Shown piece by piece: positions 8,749 to 15,956 of a DNA stretch of 33,809 nucleotides. Each line of letters opens with the position of its first letter. The stretch's first letter is position 1. Source of the stretch: Paraperlucidibaca sp. (GTDB taxonomy: Bacteria; Pseudomonadota; Gammaproteobacteria; Pseudomonadales; Moraxellaceae); NCBI GenBank assembly GCA_018066805.1, contig JAGPVX010000037.1, forward strand, positions 1 through 33,809, written 5' to 3'. Below the pieces are notes generated by a model, which was given only the letters and a program-made list of their open reading frames with translations, had not been told where the DNA came from and made no database searches. The translations under genes were made by a program, and so were the position numbers.

Positions 8749-9906
8749 ATGCTTAATTTCAGCTACCGCAACCCCGTTAAAGTTCTTTTTGGCGCTGGCA
8801 TGATTGCCCAAATGAGCAAGGAAGTGCCCGCCAATGCTCGCGTGCTAGTGACTTACGGCGGCGGTAGCGTGAAAACTACCGGCACGCTAGATGAAGTCAA
8901 AGCAGCGCTGGGCGATCGCCATATTATCGAGTTCGGCGGAATCGAACCCAACCCCAGTTTTGAGACCTTAATGCAGGCCGTTGAGCTTGGCCGCAGCGAA
9001 CAAGCAGACTATATCGTCGCTGTCGGCGGCGGCTCGGTCATGGACGGCAGCAAATTCATCGCCGCCGCCATTCATCACGATGGCGAAACCATGGACATCT
9101 TAACCAGTCGTGGCCGCTCGGTTAAGCAAGCGCTCCCACTTGGTGTGGTCGTCACACTAGCTGCCACTGGCTCCGAGACCAATAACGGCGCGGTGGTCAC
9201 CATTCGCGCCACGCATAGCAAAATGGCCTTTAGCAGCCCGCTACTGTTTCCACAATTCGCTGTCATGGATCCAAGCAAAACCCTAACGCTGCCGAAGCGC
9301 CAAGTTGGCAACGGCGTAGTCGATGCTTTCGTCCATGTTGTTGAGCAATATCTGACTTACCCCGTCGATGGCAAAATTCAAGATCGTTTCGCCGAGGGCA
9401 TTTTGCTTACGCTCATCGAGGATGGCCCACGTGCATTTAGCGAGCCCGACAATGTCGATGTACGCGCCAACCTGATGTGGGCCGCCAGCCAAGCCTTGAA
9501 TGGCCTAATTGGTGCTGGTGTGCCGCAGGACTGGTCGACGCATATGATCGGCCACGAACTCACCGCACTGCACGGCCTCGATCACGCGCAAACTCTGGCG
9601 GTAGTGCTGCCGGCCATGCTCGACATCCAGCGCGAAGCCAAGCAAGACAAATTGGTGCAGTACGCCGAACGCATTTGGGGCATCAACTTTGGTACGCCAA
9701 ATGAGCGCATCAGTGCCGCCATTGAGCGCACCCGAGAGTTTTTCGAACGCCTAGGCGTGGGCACCACACTTAGTGCTTATGGCCTTGGCGAGCAGCACAT
9801 CGACACCATTATTGAGCAGCTAAAAGCGCACGGCATGGTCAAGCTCGGTGAGCGTCAAACCATCACGCCTGAGGTTAGCCGCAAGGTCTTAGAGGCCGCG
9901 CTGTAA
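8749..9906 (+). CDS. Iron-containing alcohol dehydrogenase, YqhD/butanol dehydrogenase type
   Basis: This 385-residue group III alcohol dehydrogenase reduces aldehydes or oxidises primary alcohols, in the YqhD branch with NADPH. The cofactor loop YGGGSVKTTG (36-45) and GGGSVMDGSKFIA (93-105) are typical of YqhD/BdhA, and metal ligands Asp192, His196, His265 and His279 are in place. The frame is open back to 8662, but ATG 8749 has GAGG upstream and starts with MLNFSYRNPVKVLFG, the family N-terminus. Its stop overlaps the next gene by one base (TAATG), so the two dehydrogenases are translationally coupled. Substrate is not evident; YqhD enzymes are broad in vitro. It is the first gene of the five-gene cassette. 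Confidence 0.9.
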   Translation: MLNFSYRNPVKVLFGAGMIAQMSKEVPANARVLVTYGGGSVKTTGTLDEVKAALGDRHIIEFGGIEPNPSFETLMQAVELGRSEQADYIVAVGGGSVMDGSKFIAAAIHHDGETMDILTSRGRSVKQALPLGVVVTLAATGSETNNGAVVTIRATHSKMAFSSPLLFPQFAVMDPSKTLTLPKRQVGNGVVDAFVHVVEQYLTYPVDGKIQDRFAEGILLTLIEDGPRAFSEPDNVDVRANLMWAASQALNGLIGAGVPQDWSTHMIGHELTALHGLDHAQTLAVVLPAMLDIQREAKQDKLVQYAERIWGINFGTPNERISAAIERTREFFERLGVGTTLSAYGLGEQHIDTIIEQLKAHGMVKLGERQTITPEVSRKVLEAAL

Positions 9907-11057
9907 TGGCCAGTTTTAATTTCGAAACCAGCCCTCGCATTGTTTGCGAGCAAGGCAGTGCAGCACGAATTGGTGAGCTAGCGAAGGGCTTAGGCGCCAG
10001 CCATGTGTTTATCGTCACCGATGCGTTTTTGCACAATAGCGGACTAACAAAGTCGCTACTCGCAGGCCTTGAGGCTGAAAAGTTAAAGCACACTTTATAT
10101 ACCGATGTGTTGGCCGATCCACCCGAGGCTAGCGTGCAAGCAGCGGTAGCTCAAGCTATCGCCAGTGGGGCCGATGCAGTGATTGGCTTTGGCGGTGGCA
10201 GTGCCATGGATACGGCGAAATTAGTGGCGCTGTTAGTGCGCACACCGCAAGACATCCCAAGCATTTATGGCGTCGATATCGCACGAGGCCCGCGCCTGCC
10301 ATTAATCCAAGTGCCGACTACGGCGGGCACAGGCTCGGAAGTCACGCCAATTAGCATTCTCACAACGCCTACTGATGAGAAAAAAGGCGTTGTTTCAAGC
10401 GCTCTCTACCCCGATATTGCTGTGCTCGACAGCACGCTTACGCTAGGCCTGCCGCCAGCCATCACCGCTGCGACCGGCATTGACGCCATGGTGCACGCAA
10501 TCGAGGCCTACACCAGTCGTCACAAGAAAAACCCCCTATCGGATGCGCTCGCGTTGCAAGCCTTAAAAGCCCTGCACGACAATATCCGTACCGTGCTCGC
10601 TGAGCCGAAAAATGCCGATGCGCGTGAAGCCATGCTCATGGGTTCGCTTTTCGCCGGCATGGCCTTCGCCAACGCGCCGGTAGCTGCCGTGCATGCACTG
10701 GCCTATCCACTCGGCGGGCGCTATCACTTGCCGCACGGCCTAACCAACGCGCTAGTGCTCAGCCCCGTGCTGCGCTTTAACCAGCCCGCTGCCGCCATGC
10801 TGTATGCAGAGCTAGAGCGCGCGCTAAATATTCAAGCCAGCAGCGACGACCAAGTAGCCTCGCTAGCCTTTATTGAGCGCATGACTGCATTAGTTGCCGA
10901 GATGCCATTTACCCAAACGCTTAGCGGCAATGGCGTGCGCGAGGCCGACCTGCCGCTATTGGCGCAAGATGCCATGGCCGTACAGCGCTTGCTCATCAAT
11001 AACCCGCGCGAGGTCACATTAGTTGACGCCCTCGCGATTTATCAGTCGGTGTATTAA
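9906..11057 (+). CDS. Iron-containing alcohol dehydrogenase, possibly 4-hydroxybutyrate dehydrogenase-like
   Basis: This 383-residue protein belongs to the FucO/EutG side of the iron-type alcohol dehydrogenases. It has GFGGGSAMDTAK (94-105), VPTTAGTGSEVT (136-147) and metal ligands Asp193, His197, His263 and His277, nearly the numbering of lactaldehyde reductase FucO. It is only distantly similar to the upstream dehydrogenase, so the pair is not a recent duplication. Family members oxidise 1-alcohols, ethanol, 4-hydroxybutyrate or related compounds with NAD+. The SSADH gene two places downstream makes a 4-hydroxybutyrate dehydrogenase role plausible, because that enzyme yields succinic semialdehyde; this is inference from context. 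The ATG overlaps the previous stop by one base. Confidence 0.88.
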   Translation: MASFNFETSPRIVCEQGSAARIGELAKGLGASHVFIVTDAFLHNSGLTKSLLAGLEAEKLKHTLYTDVLADPPEASVQAAVAQAIASGADAVIGFGGGSAMDTAKLVALLVRTPQDIPSIYGVDIARGPRLPLIQVPTTAGTGSEVTPISILTTPTDEKKGVVSSALYPDIAVLDSTLTLGLPPAITAATGIDAMVHAIEAYTSRHKKNPLSDALALQALKALHDNIRTVLAEPKNADAREAMLMGSLFAGMAFANAPVAAVHALAYPLGGRYHLPHGLTNALVLSPVLRFNQPAAAMLYAELERALNIQASSDDQVASLAFIERMTALVAEMPFTQTLSGNGVREADLPLLAQDAMAVQRLLINNPREVTLVDALAIYQSVY

Positions 11058-11063
11058 GCCCTA

Positions 11064-11504
11064 ATGAAAGACCTAAAACTCAACAACCGCGACACGTTCA
11101 AGCATTTTCTGAGCATGCCCACACGATGGATGGACAACGATATTTACGGCCATGTGAACAACGTTAATTACTACAGCTTTTTCGACACCGCGGTGAATCG
11201 CTACCTGATTGATGCTGGCGTGCTCGATATACATCACGGCAGCGAAATCGCTTTTGTGGTGGAAACTCACTGCAACTATTTAGCGCCCATTGCCTTCCCC
11301 GACACCATCACCGCCGGTGTGCGAGTCGCACATTTGGGCACACGCAGTGTGCGTTATGAGATCGGCCTATTTCGTAATGACGACGACACACCAGCTGCTG
11401 TTGGCCACTTTGTCCATGTTTATGTTGATCGCGCCAGCAGCCAATCGGTTGCCATTCCACAGGCCACGCGTGCCGCACTCATACCATTGCTGATAGGCCA
11501 CTGA
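11064..11504 (+). CDS. Acyl-CoA thioesterase, hotdog-fold 4HBT family
   Basis: This 146-residue protein has a single hotdog domain of the 4-hydroxybenzoyl-CoA thioesterase/YbgC type. The active-site stretch is TRWMDNDIYGHVNNVNYYSFFDTAVNRYL (residues 20-48), with the catalytic-type Asp in RWxDND and the helix-start Asn-Asn pair. Such enzymes hydrolyse acyl-CoA or acyl-ACP thioesters; the acyl group cannot be read from sequence. It follows the second dehydrogenase after six bases and precedes the aldehyde dehydrogenase by 41 bases, so it is probably cotranscribed. A role in freeing an acid from its CoA ester before oxidation by the neighbours would fit. No good ribosome-binding site is seen, suggesting coupling; ATG 11115 is an alternative start. 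Confidence 0.85.
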   Translation: MKDLKLNNRDTFKHFLSMPTRWMDNDIYGHVNNVNYYSFFDTAVNRYLIDAGVLDIHHGSEIAFVVETHCNYLAPIAFPDTITAGVRVAHLGTRSVRYEIGLFRNDDDTPAAVGHFVHVYVDRASSQSVAIPQATRAALIPLLIGH

Positions 11505-11545
11505 GCTGGCAAACCTCGTGCAAGCGCTATTTTACGGAGAGCATC

Positions 11546-13006
11546 ATGACATTTAGTAATTCACTGCTGCGCCAACTCGCTTTTATCAATGGCAAATGGC
11601 AGGCGGCCAACTCTGGCGCAACCTATGCCATCAACAACCCAGCCACTGGCGAACACATTGCCGATGTGCCCGATATGGGCGCTGCGGAAACACAATTAGC
11701 TATCGAGGCCGCCGAGCGCGCATTACCAGCATGGCGAGCACTGGCAGCGAAAACGCGCAGCCAAATTCTCAAGCGTTGGTTCGACCTCATTATGGCCAAC
11801 CAAGAAGATCTCGCGCAGCTGATGACCGCCGAGCAAGGCAAGCCTTTGGCTGAGTCACGTGGTGAAGTCGCCTATGGTGCTTCGTTTATTGAGTGGTTTG
11901 CCGAAGAGGGCAAACGCGCCTATGGCGATGTCATTCCTGGCCCTACACCTGATCGCCGATTAATCGCACTGAAGCAGCCGATCGGCGTTACTGTCGCGAT
12001 TACGCCGTGGAACTTTCCCATCGCCATGATCACGCGCAAGGTCGCACCGGCGCTTGCAGTCGGCTGCACTTCAGTGGTCAAACCCGCCGGCGTTACTCCA
12101 CTTTGTGCGCTGGCTTTAGCTGAGCTCGGCAAGCAAGCCGGCCTGCCTGATGGCGTGTTAAATATCATCACTTCAGCTCACGCATCTGTCGTTGGCGAAG
12201 TGCTCACGCAAAGCCCCATCGTGCGCAAATTGTCCTTCACTGGCTCCACACCGGTGGGTAAAAAACTCATGGCCGCCTGCGCCGACACGGTTAAACGCGT
12301 GTCGCTAGAGCTTGGCGGTAATGCCCCGTTTATCGTGCTCGAAGACGCTGACTTAGATGCAGCCGTTGTCGGGGCGCTAGCCTCTAAATATCGTAACGCC
12401 GGGCAAACCTGTGTCTGCGCCAACCGCTTTTTGGTGCATGAAAAAATCTACGATGCCTTTGCCGAAAAACTACAAGCGGCCGTAGCAAAACTTGTCGTTG
12501 GCAATGGCGTCGACGAGGGCACAACCATCGGCCCGCTAATCAATGCCGCCGCAGTCGATAAAGTCGAACGCCTGGTCAATGAAAGCATCGCCGCTGGCGC
12601 GCATGTCGCCATGGGCGGCGCACGCCATGCACTCGGTGGCAGCTTCTATCAACCCACCGTGCTGCTAAACGTCAGCAACGACATGCCCATCGCGCAGCAA
12701 GAAAGCTTTGGCCCAGTTGCGCCGCTCATTCGCATCCGCGACGCCGACCACGCCGTAGCCCTAGCCAACGACACTAGCGCGGGGTTGGCCGCTTACCTTT
12801 ATGGCCGCAATTTGCAGCAATTATGGTCGGTGGCCGAGCGTTTGGAATACGGCATGGTAGGTATCAATGAAGGCATTATTTCCAACGAAATGGCGCCATT
12901 CGGGGGGGTAAAAGAGTCCGGCCTTGGCCGTGAAGGCTCGAAATATGGCATCGACGAATACTTAGAAACACAGTATTTATGTTTAGGCGGTATGAGCGAT
13001 CGCTGA
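11546..13006 (+). CDS. gabD: Succinate-semialdehyde dehydrogenase (NAD(P)+)
   Basis: This 486-residue aldehyde dehydrogenase resembles GabD, oxidising succinic semialdehyde to succinate. The oxyanion-hole region TPWNFPIAM (153-161), Rossmann motif FTGSTPVGKKL (231-241), general base Glu255 in LELGGNAPFIV and nucleophile Cys289 in GQTCVCANR are present; the Cys289/Cys291 pair is the redox-switch arrangement of GabD-type enzymes. KPAGVTP replaces the more usual KPA(S/E)xTP at the cofactor 2'-phosphate region, so NAD+ versus NADP+ preference is uncertain. ATG 11546 has TACGGAGAG upstream. Its stop overlaps the following DUF488 gene (TGATG). There is no GABA transaminase next to it, so the semialdehyde more likely comes from a 4-hydroxy compound made by the neighbouring dehydrogenase. 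Confidence 0.9.
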   Translation: MTFSNSLLRQLAFINGKWQAANSGATYAINNPATGEHIADVPDMGAAETQLAIEAAERALPAWRALAAKTRSQILKRWFDLIMANQEDLAQLMTAEQGKPLAESRGEVAYGASFIEWFAEEGKRAYGDVIPGPTPDRRLIALKQPIGVTVAITPWNFPIAMITRKVAPALAVGCTSVVKPAGVTPLCALALAELGKQAGLPDGVLNIITSAHASVVGEVLTQSPIVRKLSFTGSTPVGKKLMAACADTVKRVSLELGGNAPFIVLEDADLDAAVVGALASKYRNAGQTCVCANRFLVHEKIYDAFAEKLQAAVAKLVVGNGVDEGTTIGPLINAAAVDKVERLVNESIAAGAHVAMGGARHALGGSFYQPTVLLNVSNDMPIAQQESFGPVAPLIRIRDADHAVALANDTSAGLAAYLYGRNLQQLWSVAERLEYGMVGINEGIISNEMAPFGGVKESGLGREGSKYGIDEYLETQYLCLGGMSDR

Positions 13007-13407
13007 TGGTCAATATCAAACGTGTTTACGAAGAGCCTAGCCCTGAGGATGGCCGTCGTATTTTTGTTGATCGCCTCTGGCCGCGCGGTGTGCGCAAGCA
13101 AGACCTACCTTTCGATGACTGGTGCAAAGACGCCGCGCCCAGCCCTGCATTGCGCACCTGGTATGGCCATCGCAAAGAGCGCTTCGAGGAGTTTAGTCAG
13201 AGCTATGTGCAAGAGCTTAACGCTGAACCATCGCATTGGATGAATTTACTCGGCATGGCGCAAGATGGCCCAATAACTCTGCTATTTGCTGCGCGCGACC
13301 CCGACACCAGCCATGCGCGCGTGCTTGCTGACTTCCTCGAGGATGCGCTGGATAAGCAGCAGGACCCAAGTTCATCGCTGTGCTATGCCGCGCAATTTCC
13401 GCATTAA
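13006..13407 (+). CDS. DUF488 (YeaO-like) protein
   Basis: This 133-residue soluble protein starts MVNIKRVYEEPSPEDGRRIFVDRLWPRGVRKQDL, the hallmark of the YeaO branch of DUF488; the family's biochemical role is unknown. Conserved features are VDRLWPRG (24-31), W41, and LRTWYGH near 51-57 with the His and Arg typical of the family, then FAARDPDTSHARVLADFLE near the C-terminus. It is translationally coupled to the aldehyde dehydrogenase by a one-base overlap (TGATG), making it the last gene of the cassette; the frame is open upstream to 12979, but the overlapping ATG gives the family N-terminus. Length matches the family. It converges on nnrS with about 30 bases between. Confidence 0.85.
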   Translation: MVNIKRVYEEPSPEDGRRIFVDRLWPRGVRKQDLPFDDWCKDAAPSPALRTWYGHRKERFEEFSQSYVQELNAEPSHWMNLLGMAQDGPITLLFAARDPDTSHARVLADFLEDALDKQQDPSSSLCYAAQFPH

Positions 13408-13436
13408 TTAGCACGTAGTTTAGCGCGACCTATAAA

Positions 13437-14600
13437 TCAGCCTGCCTTTCCATCAGGGCGAGGCGCCAGCAAAATACCGCTATAACGCAGCAAAAATAGG
13501 CCGAAAGCCAAGCTCCATAATGCCGCTGCCAACCACCATCCCAGCGGCAGCGCAATCCAATTCAGTGCCGCCGCTAAGCGTACCAACACAGCAGCTGTCA
13601 CCAAGATATAAATCCATACGCCGCCACTCGGCAACTTAAGCGGACGACCGGTATGCCCCATGCACACTCGCGTCATCACACCTAAGATCATCGTTCCCAT
13701 AGCGCCGGCACCAAGTGCATGCAGCCACACATTCGCTGGCAACCAACCTAGCGCCGTGCAAGCAAACAGTATGTAACCGATAGCAACCCAGAGTTGGCCA
13801 AGCTGTAGCACCCAAAGCAATGGCTCCTGCCTCACCCAATACAATCGCCATTGCCACAACCTAGCTAACGTCACCACGCCAGCGCCTAGCGCCATCACGG
13901 CACCAAGCGGTGATAGCTGGGCAAACATGGCTTGGGTCAATACCAGCGACACGGCCATGATCAAGCCAATGCGATCTAAGCGCTCATGACTAGCGATCTG
14001 CGGCGCTTGTGGAGCATTTTGGCGCAACCAATTATTGGTAAATGCTGGCGTAATACGACCGCCCACCACCAAAATTAATGCGCCCGCCAATAAGATTTGT
14101 GCGTGAAAAAAACGTACTTGATCGGTGATATGAAAGCCAAGATCCAAGAGCCAAAACAGGCAGATGCCACAGACTAAAATCAGCTGGCGCTTTTGCTTGG
14201 TGCGCCACACTTTCAGGCCAAAAAAGCAGGCCACCATCGGCATAAATGCCAAATCAACGATGGCCGCCACTACTTCAAAACCTTGGCCAAAGCCCATTGC
14301 TAGGCGACCGGCAAGCCAGACCAACCAGAGCATGAGCAAATGACTACGGGCCGGTGGCGGCGTACCCGTCCAATTACAGACTGCGGTGAGCAAGAAGCCG
14401 GCAATGGCTGGATATAAAAACGCCGCCAGCATTTCGTGCTGATGCCAGAGCAGCGGTGGCAATGCCAAGTGCGCGCTCACCCCGCTGGTGAGCAGATACA
14501 CCCAGAGCGGAATCAGCACGGCGGCCATAATCGCCGAGCTTAAAAAGAAGATGCGAAATGGATGCGCAAACACGGTAAAACGATCATTCATCAGCGACAT
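13437..14600 (-). CDS. nnrS: NnrS family membrane protein
   Basis: This 387-residue polytopic membrane protein of about twelve helices matches NnrS, a heme- and copper-binding protein that relieves nitrosative stress by limiting harmful NO-derived adducts on iron proteins. Typical blocks are VFAHPFRIFFLSSAIMAAV at the N-terminus, LLWHQHEMLAAFLYPAIAGFLLTAVCNWTGTPP near 55-85, and LHALGAGAMGTMILGVMTRVCMGHTGRPL near 295-323; the conserved His residues (HPFR, WHQHEM, LHALGAG, GHTGR) are the expected metal/heme ligands. The upstream TTG at 14615 is less likely than ATG 14600, which has GGAG nine bases before it. Its regulator is not in the window. Confidence 0.92.
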   Translation of the reverse strand: MSLMNDRFTVFAHPFRIFFLSSAIMAAVLIPLWVYLLTSGVSAHLALPPLLWHQHEMLAAFLYPAIAGFLLTAVCNWTGTPPPARSHLLMLWLVWLAGRLAMGFGQGFEVVAAIVDLAFMPMVACFFGLKVWRTKQKRQLILVCGICLFWLLDLGFHITDQVRFFHAQILLAGALILVVGGRITPAFTNNWLRQNAPQAPQIASHERLDRIGLIMAVSLVLTQAMFAQLSPLGAVMALGAGVVTLARLWQWRLYWVRQEPLLWVLQLGQLWVAIGYILFACTALGWLPANVWLHALGAGAMGTMILGVMTRVCMGHTGRPLKLPSGGVWIYILVTAAVLVRLAAALNWIALPLGWWLAAALWSLAFGLFLLRYSGILLAPRPDGKAG

Positions 14601-14660
14601 CGCACGACTCTCCAAAAATAAACAGGTAAATAATATGCTTCTTTGAAGGAGAATGCAGCT

Positions 14661-14714
14661 ATGGTGGCACTCGGAGTCGCCATGTCCGCGAAGAGCATTG
14701 TATTGACTTGCTAG
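14661..14714 (+). CDS. Possible 17-residue leader peptide upstream of the nitronate monooxygenase-like gene
   Basis: An ATG at 14661 opens a 17-codon frame encoding MVALGVAMSAKSIVLTC and ends at TAG 14714. A perfect AAGGAG lies nine bases before the ATG, stronger than most ribosome-binding sites here. The stop codon falls at the first base pairs of a hairpin (14712-14733), followed by two more hairpins. Such an arrangement is seen in leader-peptide attenuators, but no run of a single regulatory codon is present. It may also be chance. Confidence 0.27.
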   Translation: MVALGVAMSAKSIVLTC

Positions 14715-14813
14715 GCCAGCTATTTCGGGCCTAAAGTCGGCTCCACCGAGCCGATGAATACCTCGGTAACCTTCTCGCTCGAAAGCGACTTACTCAGCAA
14801 CCTATCGGCGACT
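14675..14813 (+). promoter_or_regulatory. Structured leader (possible cis-regulatory RNA) of the nitronate monooxygenase-like gene
   Basis: Three hairpins stand in a row: TAGGCC/GGCCTA (14712-14717 with 14728-14733), TCGGCTC-CACC-GAGCCGA (14737-14754, seven perfect pairs with a four-base loop) and TCGCT-CGAA-AGCGA (14775-14788). They are enclosed by a possible seven-pair closing helix, AGTCGCC (14675-14681) with GGCGACT (14807-14813). Together this looks like a four-way junction ending about 43 bases before the coding start. No T-run follows, so it is not an ordinary terminator. It does not match a riboswitch class I recognise. Confidence 0.33.
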
Positions 14814-14855
14814 ATTTGCACCCTATAGCACGCCTCTCAGACAATGGAATAAGGC

Positions 14856-15857
14856 ATGCCAAACCACAGCCTAAATGCTCTGACTCAGCGTAGCGCCCCG
14901 CTGCTGAAAATTTTAGGCTGTGAGTATCCGATCATGCTCGCCGGTATGGGCGGTGTCGCGCGCCATAACCTTGCCGCTGCCGTTAGCAATGCCGGCGGTT
15001 TTGGGGTGCTCGGCATGGTGCGCGAGCCAGCCGCATTAATCCGCAGTGAGATCTTGGCATTGCGCGAACTCAGCCAAGCGCCATTTGCCGTGAACTTAAT
15101 TCCGGCCTGCACCAACGCAGCGCTATTGAAAGAACAAGTCGATACCTGCTTGGATCTAGATGTGTCTACGTTTGTGCTGTTTTGGGACGTCGACACGGCC
15201 TTGATTCGCTACTTAAAAAGCCTCGGCAAAATCGTGATTCATCAAGTGGGCTATCAGTGCGATGCCGATGCCGCGCAAGCTGCCGGCGCTGATCTATTGA
15301 TCGTGCAAGGCCAAGAAGCCGGCGGTCATGTTCGTGGCCAAACCTCAACACTCTCTTTATTGCCGCAAATTATTCAGCACTGTGATGTGCCGGTGGTAGC
15401 CTCTGGCGGCATCGCAAGCGGTCAATCTGTGGCGGCGGCAATGATGCTTGGCGCTCAAGGCGTGAGCTTAGGCACAGCCTTCCTAGCTACTCACGAGGCC
15501 AATGCTCACCTGCATCATAAGCAGCGCGTGTTGGCGGCCGAAGCCGATGAAACCATATACACCACGCTTTTTGCGCGCAACTGGCATGAGGCCGCGCCCG
15601 TGCGCGTACTGGCCAATGCCGCCACTCGTGGCGAATACGACAGTGCCGATCGCGACCTGATAATTGGCCATCAAGATGGTCAGCCGGTGTATATCTTTTC
15701 CACCGACTCGCCACTCGTTGGCGCCACCGGTAAGCTCGACGACATGGCGCTGTATTGCGGCCAATCGTGCAGCCAAATCTCTACGCTGTGCAGCGCCGCC
15801 GAGCGCTTTCAACAAATCGCTGAAGACGCGGCCCAACGCTTGAATCAACTGCCATAG
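14856..15857 (+). CDS. Nitronate monooxygenase family flavoprotein
   Basis: This 333-residue TIM-barrel flavoprotein belongs to the nitronate monooxygenase/2-nitropropane dioxygenase family, which oxidises alkyl nitronates (including propionate-3-nitronate) to aldehydes and nitrite; FabK-type enoyl-ACP reductases and other relatives share the fold. The N-terminus gives PIMLAGMGGVARHNLAAAVSNAGGFGVLG (25-53), then VNLIP at 79-83. The probable catalytic His158 is in QGQEAGGHVRG, and FMN phosphate-binding glycines are in VVASGGIASG (180-189) and GAQGVSLGTAF (199-209). It lacks a close C-terminal match that would settle the subclass. It follows the structured leader and is divergent from nnrS, the only neighbour with a nitrogen-stress theme. 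Confidence 0.85.
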   Translation: MPNHSLNALTQRSAPLLKILGCEYPIMLAGMGGVARHNLAAAVSNAGGFGVLGMVREPAALIRSEILALRELSQAPFAVNLIPACTNAALLKEQVDTCLDLDVSTFVLFWDVDTALIRYLKSLGKIVIHQVGYQCDADAAQAAGADLLIVQGQEAGGHVRGQTSTLSLLPQIIQHCDVPVVASGGIASGQSVAAAMMLGAQGVSLGTAFLATHEANAHLHHKQRVLAAEADETIYTTLFARNWHEAAPVRVLANAATRGEYDSADRDLIIGHQDGQPVYIFSTDSPLVGATGKLDDMALYCGQSCSQISTLCSAAERFQQIAEDAAQRLNQLP

Positions 15858-15871
15858 CATTAGTGCCTGAT

Positions 15872-15896
15872 GGCTGGGTTTGCTATCCTCCCAGCC
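15872..15896 (+). other. Hairpin between the nitronate monooxygenase-like gene and mutS
   Basis: GGCTGGG (15872-15878) and CCCAGCC (15890-15896) form seven perfect pairs around an 11-base loop. There is no T-run, so this is at most a weak or factor-assisted terminator, or an element in the mutS leader. Confidence 0.35.
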
Positions 15897-15956
15897 CTCA
15901 CTCATCGGCCACGCACCTTTAGCTTGTGGCCAGCAAACACTAGGCTTGTTTCATCT

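Noticed and set aside
8749..11057. Tandem duplication of an alcohol dehydrogenase gene
   Set aside because: The two proteins share only the fold and metal ligands; they belong to different branches of the family, so this is not a recent duplication.
14618..14640. Possible NsrR-like half site upstream of nnrS (AAGAAGCATATTATTT on the reverse strand)
   Set aside because: Only the left half resembles an NsrR motif; the right half fails, so I do not call an operator.
14737..14754. Rho-independent terminator in the nitronate monooxygenase leader
   Set aside because: The hairpin is perfect but no T-run follows on either strand.
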